Both the position numbers and the translations under genes were made by a program. From Bacteroidota bacterium (GTDB lineage: Bacteria; Bacteroidota; Bacteroidia; Flavobacteriales; Flavobacteriaceae), in NCBI GenBank assembly GCA_023437485.1, contig JAEZGB010000008.1:1-12755 (forward strand): 12,755 nucleotides of DNA, read 5' to 3'. Shown here in pieces: positions 6,067 to 12,755 of the stretch. Each line of letters begins with the position of its first letter. The first letter of the stretch is position 1. A model generated the notes under the pieces. That model ran no database searches, was not told the DNA's origin, and was given only the letters and a program-made list of their open reading frames with translations.

Positions 6067-7956
6067 TTATTTGCGTTGATTTTTCTTTTGGGCTTCGGCC
6101 TGTTCCATCATCTCCTGGAGGCGCTTCTGAAACTTGCCCTGCGGCTTTGGTTTTAGTTTGTTCTCCTGAATTTTTGCGTGGATCTTGTTTTCATCTACAA
6201 CATACTTTTTGATTACCACCATTATGCCGATGGTGACCAGGTTGGAGATAAAGTTGTAAAGGCTCAAACCGGACCCGTAGTTGTTGAAAAAGAACAACAT
6301 CATGATAGGCGAAAGGTAAATCATGATTTTCATGATCTTGCCCATATCAGGCATGCCTTCCTGCGGTGGCTGGCTCATCACCTGATCGCCGGTGGTCATT
6401 TTCATGTAGAAGAAAATGGCAACGGCCGCCAGGATCGGGAATAAGCTCACATGGTCGCCGTAAAACGGAATCCGGAATGGCAGGTGCAGGATGGCGTCGT
6501 ACGACGAAAGATCGTCGGCCCATAAAAATCCTTTTTGACGAAGTTCGATCGCCGATGGGAAAAACTGGAACGACGCGTACATGAACGGCAATTGAATCAG
6601 GGCCGGGATGCAGCCCGCCATTGGGTTCACTCCGGCTTTGCTGTATAATTTCATGGTCTCCTGCTGGCGTTTCATCGGGTCCTTGGCGAACTTCTGGTTG
6701 AGTTCGTTGAGTTCGGGACGAAGGACCTTCATTTTGGCCTGCGACAGGAACGACTTGTAAGTAATGGGCGACATCGCGATCTTGATCACAATGGTAAAGA
6801 TGATAATGGCGATCCCGTAGGCGATAAACGAACTCAGGAAACCAAATACGGGAATGAAGATAAACTTGTTGATCCACCCAAAAATGCCCCATCCCAGCGG
6901 AATGATCTCGTCCAGGTTGCGGTCATACTCGTTCAGGATTTTGTAATCGGCCGGGCCATAGTACCAGTTCATTTTATGGTCCAGCTCGCCGCCACGGAAA
7001 GCCAGTGGCATTTTGGCCGAAAACTGCTTGGTATAGACGGTGTCACGGTCTTCGTCTTCAACCAGATCATGCGAAAGGAAATCAGCGCGCTCAAATGGCT
7101 TTTCGGTTAGCAGGATCGATGCGAAGAAATGTTGCTTGAAGGCGATGTAGGATACCTCCTCGGCATCGGTGCGCTTGTCAGTGCCCTGGCCTACGTAATC
7201 ATCCTTGCCGCCTTCATATTCGTAAACGATTTCGGTATAACGGTTTTCATACGATATGCTTTTTTCATTGCGGAAAGACTTCAGGTCCCACTGAACTTCA
7301 AGCGGTGAGGACGTGTCCAGAACCTGCGCCAATCCCTGTGACCGCACGTCAAAATCCAGCATGTAATGGTCTGGCTTGAGCACATACCGGTATTCCAGAT
7401 AGGCATCAGGGCCTGATTTAAGCCTCATTGTCAACACCTGGTCATTGCCTGACTTGGTGAGTTGCGGTTCAAAGTAAAGATCCTTGGTCTCCAACATCCG
7501 GTTGTCCCGGGTCTTGAGTTTTATGTTGAACTGCGCGTTGTTGTCCTTTACCAGGCTTACCGGCAATCCCGAACCTTTTTCAAACTGTTCGAATTTTTTC
7601 ATGATCGCCTCGACCACCTGGCCGCCTTTGTTGGCAATCTTGAGTTTCACCAGGTCATTCTCCAGGACCGTGAACCCATCGGTAGCTGATTCCAAAGTCC
7701 CTGAATAGGCAAAACTGCCAAGTGTTTGCTCAAGATTTTTCATCCTGAGCGAATCATTGGGCGCCACCTCGGCACCGTGGAGCTCAGCTCTCTTGGCACT
7801 GGCCTCGGCAGCTTTTTTGTCGTCCTGCTTCTGCTCAGTGGCGGGTTTGGCCTCAGTATCCTGTGACGGCGTATTTTGATACATCACCCACATCAATATC
7901 CCAAAAATCAGGATAAAGCCAATGATGGAATTCAGGTCTAATTTTTTTTGCTCCAT
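6067..7956 (-). CDS. yidC: Membrane protein insertase YidC
   Basis: YidC inserts and folds inner-membrane proteins, alone or with SecYEG. The protein has 629 residues, longer than the E. coli one but normal for Bacteroidetes. TM1 is at about 11-27 (IIGFILIFGILMWVMY), followed by a Lys/Glu/Ala-rich linker (36-60) and the large periplasmic beta domain (about 85-345). The conserved core follows, with hydrophobic segments near 363-393, 448-468, 505-520, 545-558 and 567-583. The landmark NPMAGCIPALIQLP is at 444-457. By alignment from memory, the groove Arg of E. coli (R366, in IVRGIMYP) corresponds to Lys392 in IVIKIAMSP, keeping the positive charge. The cytoplasmic tail (585-629) is rich in Lys and Gln, as suits ribosome contact. 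It begins 6 bases after pyrG stops, implying cotranscription. Confidence 0.97.
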   Translation of the reverse strand: MEQKKLDLNSIIGFILIFGILMWVMYQNTPSQDTEAKPATEQKQDDKKAAEASAKRAELHGAEVAPNDSLRMKNLEQTLGSFAYSGTLESATDGFTVLENDLVKLKIANKGGQVVEAIMKKFEQFEKGSGLPVSLVKDNNAQFNIKLKTRDNRMLETKDLYFEPQLTKSGNDQVLTMRLKSGPDAYLEYRYVLKPDHYMLDFDVRSQGLAQVLDTSSPLEVQWDLKSFRNEKSISYENRYTEIVYEYEGGKDDYVGQGTDKRTDAEEVSYIAFKQHFFASILLTEKPFERADFLSHDLVEDEDRDTVYTKQFSAKMPLAFRGGELDHKMNWYYGPADYKILNEYDRNLDEIIPLGWGIFGWINKFIFIPVFGFLSSFIAYGIAIIIFTIVIKIAMSPITYKSFLSQAKMKVLRPELNELNQKFAKDPMKRQQETMKLYSKAGVNPMAGCIPALIQLPFMYASFQFFPSAIELRQKGFLWADDLSSYDAILHLPFRIPFYGDHVSLFPILAAVAIFFYMKMTTGDQVMSQPPQEGMPDMGKIMKIMIYLSPIMMLFFFNNYGSGLSLYNFISNLVTIGIMVVIKKYVVDENKIHAKIQENKLKPKPQGKFQKRLQEMMEQAEAQKKNQRK

Positions 7957-7962
7957 TTTAAA

Positions 7963-9576
7963 TTATTTCTGTTTAGATCTCACGGTTGCCTGCACAAAGC
8001 TGACAAACAATGGGTGTGGATTGGCCACGGTGCTTTTGTATTCAGGATGGTACTGTACCCCGATAAAGAACGGATGTCCGGGGACCTCGACAATCTCCAC
8101 CAATCCGGTTTCAGGGTTTATCCCTGACGATACCAGCCCCGCCTCTTCAAGTTGTGTCTGGTAATCACCGTTGTATTCGTAGCGGTGCCTGTGCCTTTCG
8201 GCAATCAGGTCCTGATTGTAGATTTTGTGCGCGAGCGTTCCGGGTTTGAGCGCGCAATCCCAGGCGCCAAGCCGCATTGTGCCGCCTTTTTCAGTTATGT
8301 TCTTCTGCTCCTCCATCAAGTCAATGACCGCGTGCGATGTACCTTCGTTCATCTCGGTAGAGTTGGCATCCTTGATTCCGAGCACGTTTCGGGCATATTC
8401 GATAACGGCCATCTGCATCCCCAGGCAAATTCCCAAAAACGGGAGATTGTTTTCCCTTGCATAGCGCACGGTTTCGATCTTGCCCTCGATGCCGCGTTCG
8501 CCAAAACCGGGTGCCACCACAATACCGTCAAGGTCGCGCAGTTTTTCGGCAGCGTTGGAATGTTCAATATATTCCGAATGTACCGACACCACATTCACCT
8601 TGGTCTCATTTGCGGCCCCCGCGTGAATAAAGGCTTCGATGATGGATTTGTACGAATCCTGCAGTTCTACGTATTTTCCGATTAGCCCGATGTTAACCGT
8701 ATGCCGGGGGTTTTTGAGCCGGTGCAAAAACACGTTCCAGTTTTTGAGGTCAGGGGTTGATTTTTTGGGCAGATTGAGTTGTTTGAGCGCCACCACGTCC
8801 AGGCCTTCCTCGAGCATCAGGTTGGGTACTTCATAGATGGTGCTGGCATCGATGGATTGGATCACCGCCTTCCTGCGCACATTGCAAAACAAGGCCAGTT
8901 TTTGACGGAGTTCGTCTGAGAGTTCATGCTCGGTGCGGCAAACCAGTATATCGGCCTGTATCCCGCTTTCCATAAGGGTTTTGACCGAGTGTTGTGTGGG
9001 TTTGGTCTTGAGTTCGCCGGCGGCGGCAAGGTAGGGAATCAGCGTCAGGTGTACCACGATCGCATTGTGCTCGCCCAGTTCCCATTGAAGCTGTCGAACC
9101 GATTCAATATAAGGCAGCGATTCAATATCGCCAACGGTCCCACCAATCTCAGTAATGACGATATCGTAATCTCCCGAATTGCCCAGGAGCTGCATCCTCT
9201 CCTTGATTTCATTGGTAATGTGCGGAACTACCTGCACTGTTTTGCCCAGGAATTCGCCTCGGCGCTCCTTCTCGATCACCGAAAGGTACACGCGGCCCGT
9301 AGTCACATTATTGGCCTGCGAGGTGGGAACATTTAAAAAGCGCTCATAATGGCCAAGGTCCAGGTCTGTTTCGGCGCCGTCATCGGTAACATAGCATTCG
9401 CCGTGTTCGTATGGGTTCAGCGTACCGGGATCCACATTGATATAAGGGTCAAACTTTTGTATGGTAATCCTGTATCCCCTGGCCTGCAGCAGTTTTGCCA
9501 ACGACGCCGCGATAATTCCCTTCCCCAGTGATGAGGACACGCCGCCGGTAACAAAAATATACTTGGTCTGATTCAT
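7963..9576 (-). CDS. pyrG: CTP synthase
   Basis: PyrG converts UTP to CTP with ATP and glutamine, the last step of pyrimidine nucleotide synthesis, in the cytoplasm. The 537-residue protein starts at ATG 9576 with MNQTKYIFVTGGVSSSLGKG, the family N-terminus that carries the ATP P-loop. The frame is open upstream to 9708, but those residues have no family resemblance and would run into the previous gene. The synthetase half covers about 1-265 and includes the UTP/Mg segment ITEIGGTVGDIES (141-153). The class I glutamine amidotransferase half has nucleophile Cys384 in LGICLGMQ, and His510 and Glu512 in VQYHPEY. Length and all key residues are normal. It sits 94 bases after the DUF3820 gene, a gap with a -7-like box, and 6 bases before yidC. 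Confidence 0.98.
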   Translation of the reverse strand: MNQTKYIFVTGGVSSSLGKGIIAASLAKLLQARGYRITIQKFDPYINVDPGTLNPYEHGECYVTDDGAETDLDLGHYERFLNVPTSQANNVTTGRVYLSVIEKERRGEFLGKTVQVVPHITNEIKERMQLLGNSGDYDIVITEIGGTVGDIESLPYIESVRQLQWELGEHNAIVVHLTLIPYLAAAGELKTKPTQHSVKTLMESGIQADILVCRTEHELSDELRQKLALFCNVRRKAVIQSIDASTIYEVPNLMLEEGLDVVALKQLNLPKKSTPDLKNWNVFLHRLKNPRHTVNIGLIGKYVELQDSYKSIIEAFIHAGAANETKVNVVSVHSEYIEHSNAAEKLRDLDGIVVAPGFGERGIEGKIETVRYARENNLPFLGICLGMQMAVIEYARNVLGIKDANSTEMNEGTSHAVIDLMEEQKNITEKGGTMRLGAWDCALKPGTLAHKIYNQDLIAERHRHRYEYNGDYQTQLEEAGLVSSGINPETGLVEIVEVPGHPFFIGVQYHPEYKSTVANPHPLFVSFVQATVRSKQK

Positions 9577-9609
9577 TGTAGTTGTGTTGTGTGCTTCAAA
9601 AAAACGTGG

Positions 9610-9617
9610 CAAAAATA
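9610..9617 (-). promoter_or_regulatory. Candidate -7 element of an internal pyrG-yidC promoter
   Basis: On the minus strand this reads TATTTTTG, an exact match to TAnnTTTG, ending 33 bases before the pyrG ATG. The 94-base gap is the longest in the leftward unit. A TTG at the usual -33 position is not seen, so strength is uncertain. Confidence 0.4.
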
Positions 9618-9670
9618 CAATTATCTGCGAGAAAAACACTGAATCCCCGGCGCTAAATCCCTTTCGAATT

Positions 9671-9883
9671 TTATTTGCGAAGGTTGCGTACCAGGTACTC
9701 CAGCCCATTGAGTTTTAACTCCTGGACCAATTGCATCTGCCTGCCCAATTGACCCGGCGGAAACCCCTTGCGGGCATACCAGAGCAGGTAATATTCAGGA
9801 AGGTCAATCAGGAAACGGTCCTTGTATTTGCCAAAAGGCATTTTTGCCAGGGCCAGTTTTTGCAGTTCGTCGGCGGGGGTCAA
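9671..9883 (-). CDS. Small DUF3820 family protein
   Basis: About 70 residues. The core MPFGKYKDRFLIDLPEYYLL followed by WYARKGFPPGQLGRQ and LKLNGLEYL is the signature of DUF3820, a family of small cytoplasmic proteins of unknown function; it fills almost the whole protein. A TTG start at 9883 is preferred: it gives an N-terminus (M-TPADELQKLALAKMPFG) of the usual family length, and TTG overlaps the osmC stop TGA as TTGA, a common coupling arrangement. The alternative ATG at 9943 would add 20 residues that overlap osmC by 64 bases and lack family resemblance. An ATG inside the core (MPFGKY) would truncate the family motif. The family call is firm; the start is moderately sure; no function is proposed. 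Confidence 0.85.
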   Translation of the reverse strand: MTPADELQKLALAKMPFGKYKDRFLIDLPEYYLLWYARKGFPPGQLGRQMQLVQELKLNGLEYLVRNLRK

Positions 9884-10278
9884 GACCAGTTGAAAGTGAT
9901 GTTTTTGGCAATTGATTCGGAAAGGCTCAGGAATACCGGGCAAGTCATCGCCGTGCGCTCAAGGATTTCCCGCGTTTTGGCGTCTGCTGGCGGAAGCTCA
10001 AATACGACGTCAATGGCCGAAATTTTCCTGGGTTCCGATTGCATGTGCTTGGTTACCTGCGCGGTGGCGCCCTCAAGGCCAAATCCCATTGCCTGGGCCT
10101 TGATCCCCATAACGGTAAACATGCAGGTGGCAAGCGCGTTGGCCACGGAATCGGTTGGTGAAAAAGCGGCGCCCTGGCCGTGATTGTCAACCGGGGCATC
10201 CGAAATGATTTCGGCGCCTGACAAAATATGTGTGGAAGAGGTCCGCAGTCCCCCGATATAGGTCACTTTTGAGGTCAT
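9880..10278 (-). CDS. OsmC/Ohr-family protein, probable peroxiredoxin
   Basis: The 132-residue protein has the OsmC fold layout: an N-terminal beta region, a central helix with Cys52 (ANALATCMFTVMG), and a second conserved Cys113 (MTCPVFLSL). In characterised OsmC and Ohr proteins this Cys pair reduces organic hydroperoxides, usually with lipoyl-dependent recycling. The sequence resembles the general OsmC branch more than Ohr, so peroxide specificity is not established. It has no signal peptide and should be cytoplasmic. Its ATG overlaps the stop of the LysM/PBP gene by one base (TGATG), and its stop overlaps the probable start of the DUF3820 gene, so its translation is likely coupled to both. 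Confidence 0.92.
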   Translation of the reverse strand: MTSKVTYIGGLRTSSTHILSGAEIISDAPVDNHGQGAAFSPTDSVANALATCMFTVMGIKAQAMGFGLEGATAQVTKHMQSEPRKISAIDVVFELPPADAKTREILERTAMTCPVFLSLSESIAKNITFNWS

Positions 10279-12200
10279 CAGTTGGCTTCGGTTACAGTGA
10301 GGTCATCATTGTATTGAAGGATGTAGACCCCTTTATTGATAAATCCGGCCCCATTGGCCATATACTTGAACTTGCTTTCCATTTGCTGGGTGGCATCCTC
10401 CATTGCTGAAGTTGCAAAGCCCTTGTCCTGGACCAATCGCAGGATCGTGTCAAAAGTTACGTCAAACCCCCGAACGGCATATTGGTTGGGGAAAATCTTG
10501 TTCACCTTCCGGTAGGCATTCTCAAAGGCCATGGCTTCAGGACCGCTATTTGGCCGGGTAAGCGACGGCTGAAGCATTTTCAGGATTGTGAGGCGCTTCA
10601 TGGAGATTTCTTCAAAATCAAGCGTTTCATTGGGTTCGATGATGGCCAGCTGGATCTGGTGATTGGCCATTTCATTTAGCAGCACGTTGGTGGTACTCAG
10701 GATCATGCCCGTTTTTTCAGTATCAAGCACAACGAAATTCAGGACCCCCTTGACAAGTTTGGCCCGGAGGTCGTCGGCATTGAGCGTGCCTGCTTCAGAA
10801 ACTTCGGCGTATTTGGCCGCCGGATAATTAAGCGTGATGAATTCACGGTTCGAAACTTTCTTGGGATCGGCCACAAAAATTATGTTTCCACCGCGCACCA
10901 TCATGTAGTCCATCATGGCCCTGCGGGTCACTTCAGGCGACGGCATGGACTGAAACAGGTTGGGCAAGGCTTTCCCGGCTTCTTTTGACAGCGGCGAAAT
11001 TACCGGAACATTTGCATCGGTGAGCAACTGCGCTGCTTCTTCGGCATATTGCTGATAAAACGGACCGATCACCGCATCGGCACCGGCAACATTGTTGCGG
11101 CTGATGACCGAGGCAATTTCAGAGGAAGATCGGCTTTCCTGCGAATCATAAATCCTGATATCCAGATTGAGCCCCAGCGCTTTCGCCGAATCGATCGCCA
11201 TTAGTGCGCCCGAGTAAAAATCAAGCGTCATGTTTAAAAACGCGTCTTTCTTGAGCCTTTCAACCACCGATTTTGCAGTATCACCCTTGATTTTCCCGGC
11301 ATTGAAGGGAAACAACATCACGAGCTGCTTCCTGGTTCCGGTGCTCACGGATTGGGTCAGGTCTTCAAACCCGGTAGATTTCTGGATTGTGATTGACCCC
11401 TTGCCGGGGACTTTCAGGATCATCCCCACCTTCACGCCATCTTTCAAAATCGGATTGAGCCGGATCAGTTCCTCTTCTGTCAGTTCAAACATTTTGGTGA
11501 GGCTGTACATGGTTTCCTGCGGCTTGACTTCGTAATTGGCATACGGGGTCCTTTTGGTAGTGTGCAGAACTTCAGTAGTGGTGGTTGCCGGCGTGTAAAT
11601 TTCGGTCACCGTTGGCTTGGGCTTTATGGCGTCGGCCGATGATGTCGCCGTACCCAGCACCAACCGGTAGCCCACCGGGAGGTTGTGTTCAATTCCGGGG
11701 TTCATGCGTTCAAGTTCGGCAACGGTCAGGCCGTATCTTTTGGCAATCCCGAATTTGGTCTCCTTTGCCTCAACGATGTGAAAGACTGGTTTTGACGGTA
11801 CCTGCGAGGGCCCTACCGGAATTTGCGACGATCCGGGAATGGTGATGACCTGCCCGGTTTTAAGGCCGTCCACAAGTTGCGGATTGGCCTGCCGGAGCGC
11901 ATCGACCGGTACATCATATTGTCTTGAAATACTGAAAAGCGTTTCTTTGGCCTTTACAGTGTGGGTAGTTGACTGGCGCTGCTCAGGGGCGGTAGCCGAG
12001 GGAATAATCAATACGTCGTTTTCACGGATCCCGTTGCGCGCTTCAGGGTTCAGCCGGTAAATATCGTAAGGTGTTATGCGGTATTGCTGCGCGATCTGGG
12101 TAATGGTCTGCCCCTTTGTAACCGTATGCTGACGGTGTTGCGCCAAAATGGAAGACACATGAAATAGCAGACAAAACAAGGCAATCAGGCCTTTTTTCAT
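10278..12200 (-). CDS. Exported four-LysM protein with periplasmic-binding-protein-like domain
   Basis: The 640-residue protein has a signal peptide (1-20, ending SSILA) and four LysM peptidoglycan-binding modules at about 24-67, 79-122, 140-183 and 223-266. Examples are HTVTKGQTITQIAQ, HTVKAKETLFSIS, HIVEAKETKFGIA and YEVKPQETMYSLT, each ending in an IP, LG or VPG strand. Thr/Pro-rich linkers separate them, the longest at 184-220. Residues about 291-640 resemble a type I periplasmic binding (leucine/amino-acid receptor) fold, with FYSGALMAIDSA and ADAVIGPFYQ as typical segments. The protein should sit on peptidoglycan in the periplasm. Whether the binding domain has a ligand is unknown; by analogy with LpoA-type proteins that share the fold it could regulate wall synthesis, but that is inference. 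No permease genes are nearby, which argues against a transport role. Confidence 0.93.
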   Translation of the reverse strand: MKKGLIALFCLLFHVSSILAQHRQHTVTKGQTITQIAQQYRITPYDIYRLNPEARNGIRENDVLIIPSATAPEQRQSTTHTVKAKETLFSISRQYDVPVDALRQANPQLVDGLKTGQVITIPGSSQIPVGPSQVPSKPVFHIVEAKETKFGIAKRYGLTVAELERMNPGIEHNLPVGYRLVLGTATSSADAIKPKPTVTEIYTPATTTTEVLHTTKRTPYANYEVKPQETMYSLTKMFELTEEELIRLNPILKDGVKVGMILKVPGKGSITIQKSTGFEDLTQSVSTGTRKQLVMLFPFNAGKIKGDTAKSVVERLKKDAFLNMTLDFYSGALMAIDSAKALGLNLDIRIYDSQESRSSSEIASVISRNNVAGADAVIGPFYQQYAEEAAQLLTDANVPVISPLSKEAGKALPNLFQSMPSPEVTRRAMMDYMMVRGGNIIFVADPKKVSNREFITLNYPAAKYAEVSEAGTLNADDLRAKLVKGVLNFVVLDTEKTGMILSTTNVLLNEMANHQIQLAIIEPNETLDFEEISMKRLTILKMLQPSLTRPNSGPEAMAFENAYRKVNKIFPNQYAVRGFDVTFDTILRLVQDKGFATSAMEDATQQMESKFKYMANGAGFINKGVYILQYNDDLTVTEAN

Positions 12201-12233
12201 AATTTGTTAAGGTTAATTAGCAAAACCTGAGGG

Positions 12234-12590
12234 TCAGTCTTCGGCCACGTCGGAAACCGCTTCGCCCTGCGGCGACTTGCTCCTGCCAGTGTTGCGGCCC
12301 ATATTGGCCGGCGTGGCGGTTTCAGGAGGTTGGGGAAGTATGCCCTCATCTTTTAATGCGGCTTCGGCATATTTGCGCTCGGCAGGAATTTGCAGGACCA
12401 TGCCCTCCCTGATTCCTTCAACCGCAAATTTATTAAGCCTGTAGATATCGGCAGGTGGTACATGGTATTTTTTTGAGAGCATTTTAACGGTTTCACCCAG
12501 CTTTACCTGGTGGCGGACCATCTGGATCTCCTGGCTTATTATTTCCTGTACCGTAAACATCATAAGTAAAATAAGCAAAAACCTCTTCAT
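12234..12590 (-). CDS. Small exported protein with one LysM domain
   Basis: The 118-residue product has a signal peptide (about 1-19), one LysM domain (25-69, HQVKLGETVKMLSKKYHV to LQIPA) and a Pro/Ser/Glu-rich, probably disordered tail ending in acidic residues. The LysM module closely resembles the first LysM of the larger protein encoded 33 bases downstream: both contain DIYRLN and a GIRE segment. It is probably a peptidoglycan-bound periplasmic protein, possibly a partner of the larger one. It starts 18 bases after guaA ends, so it likely relies on guaA read-through. No enzymatic domain is seen. Confidence 0.88.
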   Translation of the reverse strand: MKRFLLILLMMFTVQEIISQEIQMVRHQVKLGETVKMLSKKYHVPPADIYRLNKFAVEGIREGMVLQIPAERKYAEAALKDEGILPQPPETATPANMGRNTGRSKSPQGEAVSDVAED

Positions 12591-12608
12591 GATATTTAAA
12601 TTTTTAAG

Positions 12609-12755
12609 TTACTCCCATTCAATGGTGGCGGGAGGCTTTGACGAAATATCGTACACAACCCGGTTTACCCCGCGCACTTTGTTGATGATGTCATTGGAAA
12701 CCTTCATCAGGAAATCATAGGGAAGATGGACCCAATCGGCAGTCATGCCGTCGGT
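12609..12755 (-). CDS. guaA: GMP synthase (glutamine-hydrolysing), C-terminal end (partial)
   Basis: Only the last 48 residues are in the window; the gene continues past the right edge. They include TDGMTADWVHLPYDF, the NKVRGVNRVVYDIS segment and the terminal KPPATIEWE, the highly conserved end of the GuaA dimerisation domain. GuaA aminates XMP to GMP with ATP and glutamine. As the most upstream gene visible in the leftward block, its promoter is presumably outside the window and may also drive the LysM genes. Confidence 0.96.
   Translation of the reverse strand, partial: TDGMTADWVHLPYDFLMKVSNDIINKVRGVNRVVYDISSKPPATIEWE

Noticed and set aside
6347..6892. 181-codon minus-strand open frame overlapping yidC in another frame
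   Set aside because: Its product has no domain or signal, while yidC in the main frame is complete and conserved.
8152..8685. 177-codon plus-strand open frame inside pyrG
   Set aside because: It is antisense to a fully conserved gene, has no recognisable domain, and is explained by codon bias of pyrG.
9577..9708. Extended N-terminus of CTP synthase starting at 9708
   Set aside because: The extra 44 residues lack family similarity, overlap the DUF3820 gene, and include the promoter-like gap; MNQTKYIFVTGG is the expected start.
1..12755. CRISPR array, insertion sequence, prophage or defence island
   Set aside because: No regularly spaced repeats, transposase, integrase or terminal inverted repeats were found on reading both strands; nearly all sequence is accounted for by conserved genes.

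Overview
The window looks like a chromosomal, mostly housekeeping segment from a member of the Bacteroidetes, most likely a flavobacterium. The clues are a secreted protease with a type IX secretion (T9SS) C-terminal sorting domain, two lipoproteins whose acylated cysteine is followed by an acidic Ser-Asp-rich export signal, the envelope gene set (LysM/periplasmic-binding fusion, YwqK-like repeat protein), and AT-rich gaps with matches to the Bacteroidetes -7 promoter element TAnnTTTG. Base composition is near balanced by eye, which is high for a typical Flavobacterium, so the genus is left open.

Right-hand block (12755 down to 6067, all minus strand): the 3' end of guaA (GMP synthase), a small one-LysM exported protein, a large four-LysM plus periplasmic-binding-like protein, an OsmC-family protein, a 70-residue DUF3820 protein, pyrG (CTP synthase) and yidC (membrane insertase). 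Gaps are short. The LysM/PBP stop overlaps the osmC start (TGATG), and the osmC stop overlaps a probable TTG start of the DUF3820 gene (TTGA). A 94-base gap before pyrG carries a -7-like box, so pyrG-yidC may have its own promoter. The unit ends at a strong bidirectional terminator at 6030-6060.

Middle (3971-6028, plus strand): two tandem paralogous lipoproteins, each with two fasciclin (FAS1) domains, separated by a terminator and a promoter candidate. They are the only plus-strand genes here and are predicted to be surface-exposed.

Left-hand block (3731 down to 1, minus strand): a YwqK/MORN-like exported repeat protein, mnmA (tRNA 2-thiouridylase), a T9SS-exported subtilisin-like protease, and the start of a nitronate monooxygenase-like flavin oxidoreductase, with gaps of 22, 27 and 1 bases. 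The 239-base divergent region 3732-3970 contains promoter candidates, an imperfect dyad and a near-perfect direct repeat.

No RNA gene, CRISPR array, insertion sequence, phage gene or defence system was seen. Nothing here looks like a wholly undescribed system. The most interesting points are the FAS1 pair, the translationally coupled LysM/PBP-OsmC-DUF3820 cluster between two nucleotide-synthesis genes, and the repeats in the divergent regulatory region.
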